DNA of 64,000 bases from Rhizophagus irregularis. Its lineage: Eukaryota > Glomeromycota > Glomeromycetes > Glomerales > Glomeraceae. Position numbers and translations under genes: made by a program. Under the pieces are notes generated by a model. It worked only from the letters and a program-made list of their open reading frames with translations. It was not told the origin of the DNA and made no database searches. Of this stretch, positions 60,034 through 64,000 are shown piece by piece. Each line of letters begins with the position of its first letter. Position 1 is the stretch's first letter. The DNA lies in contig NC_089443.1 of assembly GCF_026210795.1 (NCBI RefSeq), positions 2,976,001 through 3,040,000 on the forward strand. The letters are read 5' to 3'.

Positions 60034-63000
60034 TTATGCATTATTACTAATCGTATCATTTTTCGGTTTCTCAACAACTTCAAAATCATTTTCACATTGA
60101 GGTGTCAATTGATCGAGCAGAAAATTAATCTTATTAATTACTTCTGTCATCTCATCAAATTGTCCAAGTCCACTTTTAACTTGTTCTGAATTTATTTCTT
60201 TTAAACTATCTAAATAGGCTTTTCTAAGAGGATCATCAACTGGTATATCGCTGTCAGATAATGAAAGTACCAAAACTTGAAGAATCTAAAAAAAAAAATT
60301 ATGTTAAATAGTTTGATAAATTTACGTAAAACTTAAATTGGAAACCTTACTATGAGAAGTTCTTTAATAATTGTATTAATTGAATCCAAATCTTTAGAGT
60401 CAAGTTTCTCTCTAAGGACTTTAGAATTAGCTGCAAATTGTTGGATATGTTTCAACACTATAGGTTGAATGACATCTGGTTTACTTGTCTTTATCTAAAA
60501 TGTAAAAAGCGATTTATTAATTAATAAACTCATTGAAAAATAATCAAGATGAATAATGTCTTACAATGCCAATTAGCGATTTGAAAGTATTTAATCTTTC
60601 CGGCGAAAGATCCAAAATAAAATGTGAATCTGAATTCAAAATACGTTCGACCAACATTGCAAATGGTGCATTGTGATAAGCGTTTATGACTTCTTTGGTC
60701 GAATACTTTTCATAGATATTCAACAGTTGACTAAATATATCGTTAACATCAATGTGGTCCATCATTTCTAAAACAATCAATGAACCTATAATAATTTTAT
60801 TGTATAATAAATTAAGTATTAAAAAAGAGAGAGAAAATTTAAGAAGCTGGGCTATATAAACTTACATAACCGAATAATTTTATCAAATTCCTTCAATTCT
60901 ATGGCGGCGTCGACCAATTTATTAATGATCACCAAATAAGGGTTGTATATTTTTTGCTGTAATCGAAGTATATCCTCGCTTCGTAACTTAGTTAAAAATG
61001 TTTTATAAACGTGAATTGATGGCCCGGATGGACTATAACTTTCAGATTCATTGGCAAGTAACTTCAGTTCTGTAAAAATTGATTGGCTTCCTCCAAACTT
61101 CAACTGTAATTCTATAATAACAAAATGTAAAAAAAACATATTATACCAAAAAATCAAAAGCTTTGAAAAAAATGTATTACCTTCTTGAGTAACATTGGAC
61201 CATCCGCGCTGCCAAAGTGAATGCTTGTCGATAAGTATTTGCATAATTTCACTTGCAAGGTTCATGGTGGATTTCATTGAAACAAATTTACAAAGGATTT
61301 CTATTTGAACAAAGAATTTTTAGTAAAATGACAAAAAAAAAAATTTTATAATCACAATTTTTTTTTTAAAGTAAAATTGTATTTGAACTCACCTGACGCC
61401 TTTACATAAACTGCATTTTCCACATTCGGATGAAGAAACGTTAAGAGATTGGTTACAAAATCTGACCGTGATTTCCAACTTTTAATGTAATCACGAGTAC
61501 CTAAAAATAATTATATTAATTAGTTCATCCGATAAAAATATAAAATCACCATTCATTTCATCATTACCTTCATCAGATGATAGGGCAATACCCAGGTTTA
61601 AATTTATAACCTCCAGGCATTTGAGAATACTTTCATCATTAGGATGTTTGTCCTTAATAGTATGTATATGCTACCGAATTTAAATCATTGGTATTTTGTT
61701 AATAGATTAAAATTATAACTCATTATAAACCGATATATAAAGTAGTTACCTGAGACAAAATTTCAAATCCATGGTATTTACCGAACAAATAGAGATCTTC
61801 TATTGAATTTCTATTTAAAAACTGGACAAGTCTAAAAATATAATATTAGGAATATTAAATATACATAAAAAAATTGAAATGTATTATCGAAATATCGGAT
61901 ATACCTTAAAATTTGGCTAACTTTACGTGATAAAGGTGTATTATTACTCAATGTTGGGATTACATGATCCCAGACTTTTGATCTGAATACTATTGATTCG
62001 TCAGCACTGAAATTCATCAGCGCGATTAATTCGTCGGTTTTCTGTGTACGGTAAAAAGAAATTTAATAACTTTACATGTCTTCGCACCAGCCGCACAAAG
62101 AATCATCAATTTATACATCATCAACTTACATGGTCATCGTAAAAGTCACCGAATATCATACTACTAAGCGCCCAATAATAATTTGGAGCTTCTATCCATC
62201 TTTTATGATATTCATTTGAACGGCGACAACCCATTAAGAGTAAACCATAATATTTTGGAAGGGTTGTCTGATTATAATTAATATTCTCTTGTGTATGATT
62301 AATACTAAATAATAATGAAGATCGTAATAAGTACTTGTTAATAATTAAAATAAAATAACATGTATAATAATTACCTAACATAATACATATGAAGATGATT
62401 GGTCAAATTTTCATTCGATATGAATATATCCACATTTGGTGTGTAATTTTCGCAGACCGTATACCAGAATGTAATTATTTCCTAATAATGAGAAATAACA
62501 ATATCAACTTCGTACGTTAAACGCAATCACATCAAAAGATAATTACAAACCTTTTTGTCCATATCACAATCTATCCTGGCAGTATCTACTGCAATGAAAA
62601 TAGAACTGAACCTTTCATAATATGCTTGAAACTATTTTTAAATATAATAAAAAATATTTAGCATTAATAAAAAATTAAAGAAAAATAAAATAATTAACAA
62701 ATTTATCAAATTCTTACCATTTGTTTCTCTTTTTGTGATCTCAAACATTTTGTCATGCATCTAAAGATGTTGCTTAATCTCCATCCATAAGGTTCAGCTA
62801 ACAAAAAAAAAAAAGCATCTATTAATAATTATGCTTGAATTTAATTCATTAAAAACAAGGTTTAGTACCTCCTCTCCTATTATGTGTTGCTTTCCAGCAT
62901 TGTTCAAAACCATCCATATGTTTGAGCATCATGGTATAATGCTTTGTCATCGATTTATATGCATCTTTTTGTGCTTGATCTCCCTGCGCTTCATCCAATT

Positions 63001-64000
63001 TACCAAATATCAATAAAGAAAACAGATCTTCGGCACGTTGCCTCACAGTCTCATATGGACTGATCAAAAGATATTCAAGTAACCAATCATCCATATAATT
63101 GAAAAATGCATTTTGAACATATGCACCAACTGTTGAAGTGCATAACGCTTCAATTAATCCAAGGCACTCATATGCAATAGGGGGAGAATTTTGATTACTT
63201 TTAGCTAACTGAAAATTATAAAATTTTTAAGAATTTTCGTAATTTACAAGTTTAAAGTTTCAATTGAAAAAGAAAAACGAAAGACTTTTCTACCTTTAAG
63301 ATCTCTGAAATAGTATGTTCGATTCTAATTTGTGTAAATGAATCTTGGATTTGATTCAATGAATATATAATTTCAAGGTGTGGTCGGACATGATCTGCAG
63401 TGTAAGTATCAGCAGCACGGATCAATTGATTTATAAATTCTTCGGAAATTTCTTCATTGTTGATAGCAAAATGTTGAAAGATTTCTCGAGATGCAGCACC
63501 ATCAATACAGTCTCGAATTTGCTTCATGAAGAAAATATATTGAATATCTTCAGACTCGTTATGTTCGAAAATTAAATCATATTCGCTCCGACTTAATCTT
63601 AATAAAGTTTGAATTCCTGTTAATGAGGACGGATCTCGTTCTCTTTCCGATTCCCTATCACTAATTATATTAGCAACATCACAAGCTCTTAAAAGAGTAC
63701 GTAAAGTAGTCAACAAATATCGAAAAGGAGGCAATGAAAATTTGTCACCCATTCTTCGTTTACGGGATTTTAATGGTTGCAATTCATCCAATAAGAATAA
63801 TTTAACCAATTCTCCGATGAATCCTCGCTTAATCATATATATACGTTCCGGCATACCAGAACTAGCAATATAAGACAGTAGATAGAAATATTGTTCAAAA
63901 TTCCTCCACCAAATGTGTGCGGAAGGTAATAAATTAAGCAATGCCTCGCATAATTGAACGATCAGGCCCTTAGGATTACAAATTTGAGCTTGAGTTGAAT
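60034..64000 (-). CDS. C-terminal part of a giant deubiquitinase-like protein (partial)
   Basis: Fifteen minus-strand exons join in phase: 63294-64000 (open at the window edge), 62869-63208, 62718-62797, 62551-62631, 62375-62481, 62130-62304, 61905-62041, 61750-61831, 61568-61670, 61393-61500, 61181-61300, 60866-61111, 60565-60785, 60351-60494 and 60034-60285. The roughly 900 residues are helical and repeat-like throughout, with no catalytic domain in view. Segments such as HIWWRNFEQYFYLLSYIASS, YVQNAFFNYMDDWLLEYLL, YYGLLLMGCRRSNEYHKRW and NYYWALSSMIFGDFYDDH recall the C-terminal armadillo-like part of USP34/USP9X-class ubiquitin hydrolases (from memory). The family call is moderate, the gene structure strong. 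The C-terminus is acidic and ends DTISNNA. Confidence 0.7.

Overview
The window looks like nuclear DNA of an arbuscular mycorrhizal fungus, most likely Rhizophagus or a close relative. The basis is inference from what can be read: a very AT-rich genome, many 60-110 base GT-AG introns, fungal housekeeping genes, a dense load of DNA transposons and MITEs, and relics of protein families I associate with Rhizophagus (LINE ORF1 proteins, SAM/nuclease-like relics). No tRNA, rRNA, CRISPR array or prokaryotic operon was seen.

Layout. (1) 0-5 kb: a plus-strand HSL-type alpha/beta hydrolase with a C-terminal membrane tail, a decayed stretch, and a minus-strand OMA1-type mitochondrial metalloprotease. 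(2) 5-12 kb: no intact gene, but split relics of minus-strand genes, one exon of which holds a MITE, plus an internally deleted hAT element (10732-11344). (3) 12.2-16.5 kb: an 11-exon plus-strand SNF5/SMARCB1 homologue with glutamine-rich N-terminus, Snf5 domain, GATA-type zinc finger and a conserved C-terminal domain. (4) 16.5-46 kb: repeat-rich block. It holds an extremely AT-rich tract, a LINE-type element with only an ORF1-like gene (20257-26168) that was later split by a Mutator-like transposon (21125-24955), a second hAT relic, a 2.7 kb transposon with an 8-bp target duplication (27220-29918), several MITEs, and relics of multigene families. (5) 46.3-64 kb: a mostly ordinary gene-dense block, all minus strand: a LINE-type APE/EEP nuclease ORF standing alone, eIF2 gamma (10 exons), an 890-residue coiled-coil protein, an F-box/ankyrin protein, and the C-terminal 15 exons of a giant deubiquitinase-like protein running off the right edge.

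The least explained signal is in region 4 and its edges. Several short elements have ends beginning TA(A/G)-G, mostly with 8-bp target duplications, and each carries its own subterminal repeat. Three elements with different ends (36746-37210, 39115-39715, 43758-44956) share one internal hairpin module of about 80 bases, present ten times in this window, arranged as inverted pairs in the first and third of these. The last one is a 1.2 kb palindrome built of three module pairs.

The intact genes do not form a pathway; they are independent housekeeping or regulatory genes (lipid hydrolysis, inner-membrane proteolysis, chromatin remodelling, translation initiation, cytoskeleton-like, ubiquitin system). 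Exon coordinates were derived by eye from splice signals and reading-frame continuity; they are predictions.
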